9,200 nucleotides of DNA from Fodinibacter sp038210185. Its GTDB lineage: Bacteria > Actinomycetota > Actinomycetes > Actinomycetales > Dermatophilaceae. The translations under genes were made by a program, and so were the position numbers. The notes beneath the pieces are model-generated. The model was not told where the DNA came from, did no database searches, and worked only from the letters and a program-made list of their open reading frames with translations. The first letter of the stretch is position 1; each line of letters begins with the position of its first letter. Positions 1 through 6,261 of the stretch are shown here, piece after piece. The stretch spans positions 1 through 9,200 of the forward strand of contig JBBQWX010000166.1 of assembly GCA_038210185.1 (NCBI GenBank). Reading direction: 5' to 3'.

Positions 1-1
1 C

Positions 2-241
2 GCCGACCAGTTGGAGGTCGCGCCGGAGACGGCTGCGGCGATCAATCGGATCAATGACGAGGCTGGCGTGCGTTGGCTCAAGTCCTTCTTGTCCTCGGAC
101 AAGCGCAAGACGTTCTGCCTCTACGAGGCCGAGGACGTCGAGGCGATCCGTACGGCGGCCGTCCGCGCCGGCATCCCGGCCGACGCGATCATGGAGCTGT
201 CCGGGACGCTGTCCTCGGACGGCACTTTCGCCCCGATGTAG
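2..241 (+). CDS. DUF4242-family protein, 5'-truncated by window edge
   Basis: The reading frame is open from the first bases of the window to a TAG stop at 239-241, giving 79 visible residues. The pattern is that of the DUF4242 family of small ferredoxin-like-fold proteins (80-90 residues): a GVRWLKSFLSSDKRKTFCLY core, where a strand carries the conserved W-x-x-S-F/Y and D-K-x-x-x-F-C-x-Y elements, followed by AEDVEAIRTAAVRAGIPADAI. A Streptomyces member has been described as nickel-binding, but no function is established for the family as a whole. Only about ten N-terminal residues should be missing. The TTG at 11 is probably an internal codon, not the start. The gene converges on the LAL regulator with only 11 bp between the two stop codons, so there is no room for separate terminators. 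Family assignment is fairly sure; the role is unknown. Confidence 0.8.
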   Translation, partial: ADQLEVAPETAAAINRINDEAGVRWLKSFLSSDKRKTFCLYEAEDVEAIRTAAVRAGIPADAIMELSGTLSSDGTFAPM

Positions 242-252
242 ACCAGGCGCGG

Positions 253-3198
253 TCAGGGCTGGAGCAGGCCGTGCTCCGTGGCGAAGACCGCGGCCTTGGT
301 GCGATTGGGCGCGGCGGTCTTGATCAGGATGCTGCGCACGTGGTTGGCCGCGGTGTTGGCGCTGATGAATAGCCGCTCGCCGATCTCCCGGTTGGACAGC
401 CCGTCCGCGACCAGGCGGAGTACGTCGACCTCGCGCTCGGTCAGTCCGTTGGGCAGGGCCGCACGTTCGGCCCGGGGAGCCGGGCCCACGTCGTCAAGGT
501 CGCGGAGCACCCGGCGGTAACCGATACGCCGGGCGAGGGCGCGAGCTTCCTCGGCGAGCCGAGTGGCAGGGGGTGACGTCCGTCCGTCTGCCGGGCCACC
601 GCGGCGGGCCCGGTGCCAGCTCCACGCGGCGAGCGTCTCCACCTGGTGGGTGACCGCGCCCATCCGCCGGTCCATCTCGAGGGCACGCGCGAAGTGCTGG
701 TCGGCAGTGGGAGCCCCGAGCAGGGAGTCGAGCTGGGCGAGGTAGCGGTCGCCGGAGCCGAAGACGGCGGCGTTGGCACCGGCCATGAGGTTGTGACCTC
801 CGTAGTCGGTGAGGAGCGGCCGCAACAACGCCGCGGCAACGGGGTCGTCCAGCTTCGCAGCAGCCTCGGTCGTGAACGCCAGCACACCTGCCCATTGCGC
901 CCCGGCGCGATAGTCATCGAGCCGCTCGCACAGGTGCTTGAGCAGACTGGCAGCGGGGACTGACATGTCGAGGTCTGTGTAGAGGGCCAGCAGACCCGGC
1001 AACCAGTGGTCGTCGAAGCTCTCGTCGCCGGTGATGAGGGGACGCACCTGCTCGAGGCCACCGGTGACCCGTCGTAGCATGAACTGCTGAACCCCCCACG
1101 ACCCCTCGGTCGCGCCACCGAACTCATGGCTGAACTGGTCGTCGAGCCACGCCACGATGTGCCCGGCGCCGGCGAAGTCCCCGACCGCGTACCGGTGGGT
1201 ATAGCGGGAGCACCCGGCGACGTACCGGAAGAACGGCTGCCCGCGCGACAGTGCCATCTCGGTCAGGTCCCGTTGGGCGCTGCTCCAGGCGGGCTCGTCG
1301 CCGACGATGTAGGCGAAGGCACCCCGGTGAAAGGCTGCCGGCCCGAGGCGGTCGTCGTCGCCGAGGCGCGAGCCGATCTCATGCAGCTCGAGGGCCCGGG
1401 CCAACAGCTGGGGGGCCAGCTCTGGGGTCAAGCCCTGCCACAGGGTGGCGACGAGGGCATGCGCGACGAGTGCCTCGTCACCGCTGGCGCGAGCCCGCTG
1501 CAGCGCGTCCTCACCAAGGCTGCGAGCCCGCGTGCGGTCACCCGTGAACGAGGCGGCCCGGCCCATGCTGGCAAGGGCCCGGATGTGCAGGGGATCGTGG
1601 GGATCCAGCGCCGCGCCGCGCAGGGCCTGGCTGAGCATCGCCAGCGAGCGCTCGCCGTTCTCCGAGGGACGCCACGACGCGTCCTCGTGGCCCATGGCGG
1701 CCAGCAGCCGGACGCGGGGGTCCTCGTCGGCGCCCAGGGCCTCGTAGATCTGCCGGGCGGTCGGGAAGTGACCCGCGTGCACGTGGCAGCGGGCCGCGGC
1801 GAAGAGCAGCTCGACCCGCGGTGGGCCCTGGGCGACGTGGAGTTGGGCCGCCCGCTCGTACAACGCGGCAGCTTCGCTGTGGGCGATGCCGCGGACCGCG
1901 TGCTCGGCTGCCAGCACCAGGTAGCGCACGGCCTTGTCCCCGTAGCCAAGGGCCCTGGCCTGGACGTAGTGGTGCGCCAATTGGGCCACGAGCCCCGGGT
2001 CGTCCTCGCCCAGGCGCCGCTCGAGGACCTCGGCCACCCGGGCGTGCGCACCTGCGAGGCCGGCGGCGGTCATCCGGTCGAGCACCGCCTGACGGGCCAG
2101 CGAGTGCGCGAACCTGTAGCCGTAGGTGTCGATATCGGCCACCAGCAGCCCGGCGCGGACGGCGAGATCGATCCCCTCAAGGACCGCGTTCGGCTCGAGA
2201 TCGCAGGCCTGGACCAGGAGGCCGGGGTCGACGGTGTCGCCGGCGACGGCGGCCAGCTCGATCACCCGGGTGTGGGTGGTGTCGAAGGCTGCCAGTCGAC
2301 GGGCCAGGGCGTCCTGTACCGACCCCGGCGCCTTCGCGGTCCCGGACCGTACAGCGTCGAGACCACCCCGGGATTCCAGATCGTGCCAGTACTCCTGGAG
2401 GAAGAAGGGGTTCCCGCCGGTGTGGTCGCGCAACACCGGTGCGGCGGCCCGGGCCGCGCCGAGGGAAACCCCGGCCTCCCGGCAGAGGTACTCAGCCACG
2501 TCCTCGGTGGCCAGCCCGACCAGGTCGATCCGGGCGACGCCGTCGAGGCGGTGCAGGTCGGCGAGGGCGAAGCTGACGGTGTCCGTACGGTCCGGAGCGG
2601 TGGTCCTGCGGGTGGCCAGGACCAGGAGCTGCTCCCCTGCCGTGGACTCGACCAGGTGGGACAGCATCGCCAGGGTCGGCTCCGGGGCCCAGTGCAGGTC
2701 CTCCAGGACCAGCATCGTCGGCTTGTGCTCCGCCACGGCCAGCAGCACGCGCAGGGCAGCGTCGAACAGGATCGGCCGGGAGTCACCGTCGTTGGAGGCA
2801 AAGCTCGCGGCGGTCGGCCAAGGCCCCAGAGCGGCGGTGGTGAGACGCAGGAGCGGGGCCGCCGCCTGGGGCGTGATGCCGTGCAGACACTCCGGCGGCA
2901 TCTGCTCCAGCGCCTGCTCGATGATCGCGACGAAGGGCCGGTAAGGGGTGTTGAACTCCTCGCGGCAGGCACCCCACAGCACGGTGGCTCCGTGGTCGCG
3001 CAGGGCTGCAGCCACCTCGGCCACCAGCCGGGTCTTACCGACCCCGGGCTCGCCACCCACGAAGACGACCTGGCGTCGGTCGTCCTCGACGGCCGCCCAG
3101 GTCGTCTCGAGGCGTTCGATCTCCGCCCGGCGCCCGACGAAGGCGGTCCGACTCCGCACGGGCTCCGCGGCTGGTCCCACCGGAGCAGGTTCCATCAC
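253..3198 (-). CDS. LAL-type LuxR family regulator with N-terminal AAA ATPase
   Basis: This 981-residue protein is a large ATP-binding LuxR regulator (LAL/MalT-like STAND class, usually 850-1100 residues). It opens with FVGRRAEIERL (20-30), the usual lead-in to the ATPase. Walker A is GEPGVGKT (49-56). Walker B is MLVLEDLHWA (about 162-171), and LLVLATRRT (191-199) is a sensor-like strand. A long alanine/leucine-rich helical middle (about 300-900) resembles the TPR-like sensor region of these proteins. The C-terminus is a LuxR HTH (919 to about 975): LTEREVDVLRLVADGLSNRE, then IGERLFISANTAANHVRSIL. The HTH end reads IKTAAPNRTKA, slightly off the usual xKLGxxxRTxA, but the DNA-binding core is kept. 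The start is GTG at 3198 or the adjacent ATG at 3195; both have only a weak AAGAAG-like ribosome binding site. It is divergent from the cupin/FAD oxidase pair, so it is inferred to regulate them, and perhaps itself, in response to an unknown inducer. Confidence 0.93.
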   Translation of the reverse strand: MMEPAPVGPAAEPVRSRTAFVGRRAEIERLETTWAAVEDDRRQVVFVGGEPGVGKTRLVAEVAAALRDHGATVLWGACREEFNTPYRPFVAIIEQALEQMPPECLHGITPQAAAPLLRLTTAALGPWPTAASFASNDGDSRPILFDAALRVLLAVAEHKPTMLVLEDLHWAPEPTLAMLSHLVESTAGEQLLVLATRRTTAPDRTDTVSFALADLHRLDGVARIDLVGLATEDVAEYLCREAGVSLGAARAAAPVLRDHTGGNPFFLQEYWHDLESRGGLDAVRSGTAKAPGSVQDALARRLAAFDTTHTRVIELAAVAGDTVDPGLLVQACDLEPNAVLEGIDLAVRAGLLVADIDTYGYRFAHSLARQAVLDRMTAAGLAGAHARVAEVLERRLGEDDPGLVAQLAHHYVQARALGYGDKAVRYLVLAAEHAVRGIAHSEAAALYERAAQLHVAQGPPRVELLFAAARCHVHAGHFPTARQIYEALGADEDPRVRLLAAMGHEDASWRPSENGERSLAMLSQALRGAALDPHDPLHIRALASMGRAASFTGDRTRARSLGEDALQRARASGDEALVAHALVATLWQGLTPELAPQLLARALELHEIGSRLGDDDRLGPAAFHRGAFAYIVGDEPAWSSAQRDLTEMALSRGQPFFRYVAGCSRYTHRYAVGDFAGAGHIVAWLDDQFSHEFGGATEGSWGVQQFMLRRVTGGLEQVRPLITGDESFDDHWLPGLLALYTDLDMSVPAASLLKHLCERLDDYRAGAQWAGVLAFTTEAAAKLDDPVAAALLRPLLTDYGGHNLMAGANAAVFGSGDRYLAQLDSLLGAPTADQHFARALEMDRRMGAVTHQVETLAAWSWHRARRGGPADGRTSPPATRLAEEARALARRIGYRRVLRDLDDVGPAPRAERAALPNGLTEREVDVLRLVADGLSNREIGERLFISANTAANHVRSILIKTAAPNRTKAAVFATEHGLLQP

Positions 3199-3236
3199 TT
3201 CTTGACCCTAACCCAATCCCGCGCCCCGTCGAGATA

Positions 3237-3248
3237 GTCAGATCTGAC
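3237..3248. promoter_or_regulatory. Perfect 12-bp palindrome, candidate operator
   Basis: GTCAGATCTGAC is identical to its reverse complement. It sits in the 156-bp intergenic region between the divergent LAL regulator (start 3195/3198) and the cupin gene (start 3355), about 40 bp upstream of the regulator. A looser half-site pair, TGACC (3245-3249) and GGTCA (3282-3286), lies in the same region. The position fits an operator shared by the two divergent units, possibly for the LAL protein itself. No convincing -35/-10 pair could be assigned on either strand. The palindrome is seen directly; its function is inferred. Confidence 0.4.
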
Positions 3249-3341
3249 CCCTGGGCCCTCGCGGGTGACAAGGCCAAATCAGGTCAGGCGCCCGGGCTCG
3301 CTGCTCCGTAGCGTCGTCGGTGCCGATGACAATCCACGCAA

Positions 3342-3346
3342 AGGAG
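3342..3346 (+). promoter_or_regulatory. Ribosome binding site setting the cupin start
   Basis: AGGAG lies eight bases before the ATG at 3355. It makes that ATG the start in preference to an in-frame GTG further upstream (3265), which would add 30 residues that do not resemble the cupin family. Confidence 0.8.
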
Positions 3347-3354
3347 CATTCCCC

Positions 3355-3717
3355 ATGGCAATAGCGATCGAGGACCTGCCCGTCGAGGTCGCCCAGGGTG
3401 ACCTGGAGACCAAGTACGTTGAACTGGGCGACTTGGCCATCCGGCACGCACGGATTCCGGCGGGGACCGATTTCGGACCCGTCCTGAAGGGGCTCCCGAA
3501 CGACCGTTGCCCCAGCCCCCACTGGGGGATCGTCCTGGAAGGCTCAGTCCGACTCGAGCACGCGGACGGAACCGTCGAGACCGCGAGTGCGGGCGAGGTC
3601 TACTACTGGCCCTCGGGGCATACGGCCACCTCCTCGGACGGCGCCATCTTCATCGAGATCGGCCCGGTCGCGCCGATGCGTGAGTTCCACGAGCACGCGT
3701 TGCGGGTCTTCGGCTGA
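3355..3717 (+). CDS. Small single-domain cupin protein
   Basis: This is a 120-residue protein made of one cupin beta-barrel. The first cupin motif is CPSPHWGIVLEGSVRL (52-67) and the second is AGEVYYWPSGHTA (79-91). The C-x-x-PHWG-x-V-L-x-G and YYWP-x-GHT signatures match a common actinobacterial family of about 120-residue cupins of unknown function. The usual HxH metal pair of motif 1 is reduced to one histidine (H56-W-G), and motif 2 has H89 directly after G88. A canonical four-ligand metal site is therefore not evident, although E62, H56 and H89 could still contribute. The N-terminal half contains no signal peptide, so the protein is probably cytoplasmic. It is the first gene of a likely two-gene unit with the FAD oxidoreductase 67 bp downstream, and it is divergent from the LAL regulator. 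It might be a ligand-binding or isomerase-type partner of the flavoenzyme; that is inference. Confidence 0.88.
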   Translation: MAIAIEDLPVEVAQGDLETKYVELGDLAIRHARIPAGTDFGPVLKGLPNDRCPSPHWGIVLEGSVRLEHADGTVETASAGEVYYWPSGHTATSSDGAIFIEIGPVAPMREFHEHALRVFG

Positions 3718-3784
3718 TCCGTCGAGCGACGTCGCCCGCTCCACCCATCCCATTTGCTCTTTCGAGAAGAATCAGGAAGAAACC

Positions 3785-5161
3785 ATGAACGGCACCCCCG
3801 CACTCACCATCCTCGACGCCGCACGCGGCAACGTGATCACCTCCCAGTCGTCCGGGTACGACGAGGCGCGCTCCGTCTACAACGCGATGATTGACCGGCG
3901 GCCTCTCGCGATCGTGCGCGCGGCAGACGTCGCCGATGTCCGTATCGCCGTCAACGCTGCCCGCGAAAGCGGGCTGCCACTCGCCATTCGGGACGGCGCG
4001 CACAGCGTCCCGGGGTTCGGGACGGTCGACGACGGCATCGTGCTGGACCTCAGCTCGATGAAGGGGATCCGGATCGACCCGGAGAAGCGGGTCGCCCGCG
4101 TCCAGGGCGGCTGCGACTGGGGCGACTTCGACCATGCCGCGAACAGCTTCGGGCTGGCGACCACGGGCGGGATCATCTCGACCACCGGTGTCGCCGGGCT
4201 CACCCTCGGCGGCGGCATCGGCTACCTGGCCAGGGCGCACGGGTTGTCCATTGACAACCTGCGGTCGGCCGACGTTGTACTCGCCGACGGCAGCTTCGTA
4301 ACCACCAACGCGACGGAGCACCCCGACCTGTTCTGGGCGCTGCGCGGCGGTGGCGGAAACTTCGGCGTGGTCACCGAGCTCGAGTTCGACCTGCACCCGG
4401 TGGACACCATCTACGGCGGGCCGATGTTCTTCGAGCTCGACGTCGCGGAGGAGCTGTTCCGGACCTACGCCACGTGGATCGCCTCGGCACCACGCGAGAT
4501 GGGCGCCTTCCCGGCCTTCCAGATCGCCCCGCCGCTGCCGTTCATCCCCGAGGACCGGGTCGGGGAGCCGTTCGCGCTGCTGGTGTCGTGCTTCAACGGC
4601 AGCGACGAGGACGCCGAGGCGCTGCTGGGAGAGCTGCGGTCGGTCGGAACGCCCGTCGCCGAGCACGTGGGGCGGATGCCCTACCCGGCGCTGAACAGCG
4701 CCTTCGACGGTCTGCTCCCGAAGGGTCTGCAGCACTACTGGAAGGCCGCCTTCCTGCCCGAGCTCACCGACGGTGTCATCGCGGCCCACGTCGAGCACGG
4801 CCCCAAGGTGCCGGCTATGGAGTCCACCATGCACCTCTACCCGATCGACGGCGCCGTTCACGACGTCGCGGCGGACGCGACCGCGTTCGCCTACCGGAGC
4901 GCGAACTTCGCCCCGGTGATCGCCGGCATGTGGCCCGACCCGGCCGATAACGAGGCCAACATCCGCTGGGTGCGTGACTACCACGCAGCGCTCGAGCCCC
5001 ACACGAGCGAGGGTGGCTACATCAACTTCATGGCCGGGGACGATCAGGGCCGCATCCGCGCCAACTACGGCGCCAACTACGACCGCCTGGCCTCGGTCAA
5101 GAAGACCTACGACCCGGGCAATCTCTTCCGGATCAACCAGAACATCGCTCCGGCCGAATAG
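3785..5161 (+). CDS. FAD-binding oxidoreductase, berberine bridge enzyme-like
   Basis: This 458-residue flavoprotein belongs to the VAO/BBE-like family, of typical length for its bacterial members. The FAD-binding domain (about 36-205) includes RDGAHSVPGFGTVDDGIVLD (69-88). H73 in it is at the position of the histidine that links 8-alpha to FAD. TTGGIISTTGVAGLTLGGGI (126-145) and DLFWALRGGGGNFGVVTELE (181-200) follow. The cysteine that gives a second FAD bond in bicovalent relatives is replaced by a non-cysteine residue in the 129-133 stretch, so single covalent attachment is expected. The C-terminal BBE segment (about 413-458) ends YDPGNLFRINQNIAP, the family hallmark. No signal peptide is visible. 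The ATG at 3785 is chosen because AGGA (3774-3777) lies seven bases upstream. The substrate cannot be told from sequence; relatives oxidize sugars, alkaloids, nicotine derivatives or polyketides using oxygen. It is probably co-transcribed with the cupin gene. Confidence 0.93.
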   Translation: MNGTPALTILDAARGNVITSQSSGYDEARSVYNAMIDRRPLAIVRAADVADVRIAVNAARESGLPLAIRDGAHSVPGFGTVDDGIVLDLSSMKGIRIDPEKRVARVQGGCDWGDFDHAANSFGLATTGGIISTTGVAGLTLGGGIGYLARAHGLSIDNLRSADVVLADGSFVTTNATEHPDLFWALRGGGGNFGVVTELEFDLHPVDTIYGGPMFFELDVAEELFRTYATWIASAPREMGAFPAFQIAPPLPFIPEDRVGEPFALLVSCFNGSDEDAEALLGELRSVGTPVAEHVGRMPYPALNSAFDGLLPKGLQHYWKAAFLPELTDGVIAAHVEHGPKVPAMESTMHLYPIDGAVHDVAADATAFAYRSANFAPVIAGMWPDPADNEANIRWVRDYHAALEPHTSEGGYINFMAGDDQGRIRANYGANYDRLASVKKTYDPGNLFRINQNIAPAE

Positions 5162-5218
5162 TCCCGCATCCCAACCATGAGCGGAGGAGGTGGCGATCGA
5201 GCTCGAGGGCCGAAGGCG

Positions 5219-5241
5219 CCGACGCCCCGCTGGGGTGTCGG
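5219..5241 (+). terminator. GC-rich hairpin downstream of FAD oxidoreductase
   Basis: CCGACGCCCC (5219-5228) pairs with GGGGTGTCGG (5232-5241) around a three-base loop: ten pairs, one of them G-U. It begins 58 bp after the oxidoreductase stop. No T-run follows, which is common for actinobacterial hairpin terminators. It is the likely end of the cupin/FAD oxidase transcript. Confidence 0.55.
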
Positions 5242-5252
5242 GATCTAGAGCG

Positions 5253-5297
5253 CACTTACTGCAAGGAGCGCGCCTACGCTCGTTTCTCGCGTAAGTG
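5253..5297. repeat. Nested imperfect inverted repeat
   Basis: CACTTAC (5253-5259) is the reverse complement of GTAAGTG (5291-5297). Inside it GAGCG (5266-5270) pairs with CGCTC (5277-5281) around a six-base loop. The two outer flanks differ in length, so the structure is a stem with an asymmetric internal loop. It could be a palindromic intergenic repeat unit, a recombinase site or an RNA hairpin. Only the pairing is seen; function is unknown. Confidence 0.45.
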
Positions 5298-5326
5298 AGG
5301 CCACGGCGTTCGGGGCTGCCACTGTC

Positions 5327-5347
5327 AAGAAACCGGGCCCCGCCCGG
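5327..5347 (-). terminator. Terminator-like hairpin facing the minus strand
   Basis: Read on the minus strand, CCGGGC (5347-5342) pairs with GCCCGG (5338-5333) across a three-base loop and is followed at once by TTTCTT (5332-5327). That is the form of an intrinsic terminator. It could end a transcript arriving from the relaxase/excisionase side, although it lies about 600 bp beyond the excisionase stop. A structural role in the inverted-repeat block is an alternative. Confidence 0.4.
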
Positions 5348-5379
5348 CGCTGACCGTAAGCGGAACGTTGAGGGGAACC

Positions 5380-5714
5380 TGATCCTGCAGCGGCACGAGT
5401 CCGGATCGTGCACGCAAAGGTGCGTCCCGTAGGACTCGCCCGGTGAAGATTCCCGCTCGCGCACCCCTTGCGAAGCAGGCACAGATGACCGGGGTCTCGC
5501 CCGGCCCGCAGGCACCCCTACGCGGGCTTGCCTACGAAGTAGGTGCGCTTGGCACTCAACCGGGGAGACCCACCGAGTCACTGGCTGGCGCAAGAGCGGT
5601 TGATCATTCACCCGCGCGAGGCTCTATGCACTCAGGAGACGCGCACTCAATTCGGCTATGAGCGAGCGTTTCGTCGTGGACGGCTGCCTGCGTCTTTCTG
5701 GGCGAAGTGACGCA
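5380..5714. ncRNA. Candidate structured RNA, strand and class unknown
   Basis: This block holds an unusual number of perfect stems. GCACGA (5393-5398) pairs with TCGTGC (5406-5411), and the overlapping CGAGTCC (5396-5402) pairs with GGACTCG (5432-5438). GGGTCTC (5492-5498) pairs with GAGACCC (5565-5571), enclosing GCCCGC/GCGGGC (5504-5509 with 5522-5527) and CCTAC-GAA-GTAGG (5531-5543). TGCGTC (5689-5694) pairs with GACGCA (5709-5714) above a second short TTC/GAA stem. The region has no convincing reading frame. A 5' fragment of a group II intron RNA is one possibility. I see no domain V and no reverse transcriptase, and the resemblance is only an impression. A chance cluster of GC-rich repeats cannot be excluded. 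Confidence 0.3.
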
Positions 5715-5950
5715 CGCACGGATACTGACGGTCAACCTCCGACTTCCACGGATCCGGTAGTTCTGTTCTGGCCGGCGGCCGCCCATGGGGACACACGAAG
5801 GAGGGGCGCGGCTCTAGCGTCGAGGGAGTTCGCCGTGGGCCTCTATCGATGCCTGGCTCCATGAAGAAGCCGGACAGATTGGGCCAGCGAGCTCGCCCGA
5901 GCGACCAGATGAGCGGCGTCGCCAGTCGGCTGAGCCCGCTTTGGCAAGCA

Positions 5951-6145
5951 TCAGTTCCAGGCGGTGGGCACGCGCACCATCATTCGGTCGACGTCGTCCG
6001 GGTCGACCCGGATGACCCGCGCACCGCTGCGGTAGGCGGCGAGGTCGCCGCTGGCGATTCTTCGGCGCAGGGTGCGGATGCTCAGCCCCGTGCGTTCGGC
6101 GGCTGAGGACAGGGACTCGAACTCTCGGTGGGCTTTCGTGGTCAT
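5951..6145 (-). CDS. Excisionase-like small HTH DNA-binding protein
   Basis: This is a 64-residue protein with one winged-helix/MerR-like HTH of the excisionase (HTH_17) type. LSSAAERTGLSIRTLRRRIA (12-31) forms the helix-turn-helix, with SIRTLRRRI as the recognition helix. SGDLAAYRSGARVIRVDPDD (32-51) forms the wing, ending in the usual x-I-R-V-x-x-x-D-V-D pattern. Such proteins help integrases excise integrative elements or act as small regulators. The start is ATG 6145, preceded by GGAGG (6155-6151) five bases away. The frame stays open upstream without a stop for well over 100 codons, but ATG/GTG choices there lack support. It lies 112 bp after the relaxase stop and is probably in the same transcript. 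No integrase partner follows it, which is odd for a true Xis. Confidence 0.85.
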   Translation of the reverse strand: MTTKAHREFESLSSAAERTGLSIRTLRRRIASGDLAAYRSGARVIRVDPDDVDRMMVRVPTAWN

Positions 6146-6261
6146 GATTACCTCCTGCTTTCCTAAAGCCCCCTCAGAGGCCTTCGTGGCCACCTGACGG
6201 GAGATCTGTTCGGCCAAGGCCTGGCCAAGCCAGGCGACGAGGCGCTTGTGTGGTGGGTCAT
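6146..6261 (-). other. Relaxase-excisionase spacer with cryptic coding potential
   Basis: Two minus-strand frames are open here. One starts at ATG 6261, overlapping the relaxase stop as ATGA, and encodes 32 proline/arginine-rich residues ending at 6163; it has no recognisable content. The other, in frame with the excisionase, reads protein-like text, with KRLVAWLGQALAEQISRQVA, an amphipathic helix-like stretch. It has no start except an internal TTG or GTG, and runs into the excisionase ATG without a stop. It would join the relaxase C-terminus by a +1 shift near its stop. It may be a degraded small gene, a frameshifted relaxase tail, or chance. Confidence 0.25.
6151..6155 (-). promoter_or_regulatory. 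Ribosome binding site setting the excisionase start
   Basis: On the minus strand GGAGG lies five bases before ATG 6145. This strong site decides the 64-residue form over a longer in-frame version. Confidence 0.8.

Larger units (their letters stand above)
5242..5950. other. Long intergenic region, probable element/chromosome junction
   Basis: About 700 bp lie between the hairpin after the FAD oxidoreductase and the excisionase stop, with no credible gene. The best frame is a 72-codon GTG-start frame (5443-5661). Its third codon positions are only a bit more than half G or C, unlike the near-saturated real genes here, and it matches no family I know. No tRNA or integrase is visible. The left part (5253-5714) is dense in inverted repeats, described separately. 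The right part (5715-5950) shows only minor palindromes, such as GCGAGCTCGC at 5887-5896, and nothing I can name. Composition and codon-like periodicity are weaker than in the flanks, as expected for a decayed mobile-element end or non-coding RNA. Confidence 0.6.

Noticed and set aside
1126..3237. Long plus-strand open frame of about 700 codons opposite the LAL regulator
   Set aside because: It is a typical antisense shadow in very GC-rich DNA; its glycine/arginine/valine-rich text matches no family, whereas the opposite strand encodes a complete LAL protein.
3265..3354. Upstream GTG start that would lengthen the cupin by 30 residues
   Set aside because: The added residues are arginine-rich and unlike the family, while the ATG at 3355 has a well-placed AGGAG.
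3726..3735. Palindrome GCGACGTCGC between the cupin and FAD oxidoreductase genes
   Set aside because: Short and expected in DNA this GC-rich; there is no T-run or long stem, and the two genes look co-transcribed.
5398..5437. Possible group II intron domain V (hairpin starting GAG and ending CTC)
   Set aside because: It lacks the AGC triad, the short GNRA-capped stem and the spacing of domain V; no other match was found on either strand, so an intron call rests on impression only.
3650..5611. Long minus-strand open frame of about 650 codons opposite the FAD oxidoreductase
   Set aside because: Antisense shadow: no domain or motif is recognisable, and it runs from a gene-free region across a well-supported flavoenzyme gene.
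5443..5661. 72-codon plus-strand frame with GTG start and AGGA eight bases upstream
   Set aside because: Third-position GC is far below that of the real genes in the window, no family is recognisable, and the same bases form strong stems; non-coding is more likely.
5242..5950. tRNA gene or tRNA-derived attachment site
   Set aside because: No T-loop (GGTTCGAATCC-like) sequence or cloverleaf was found on either strand.
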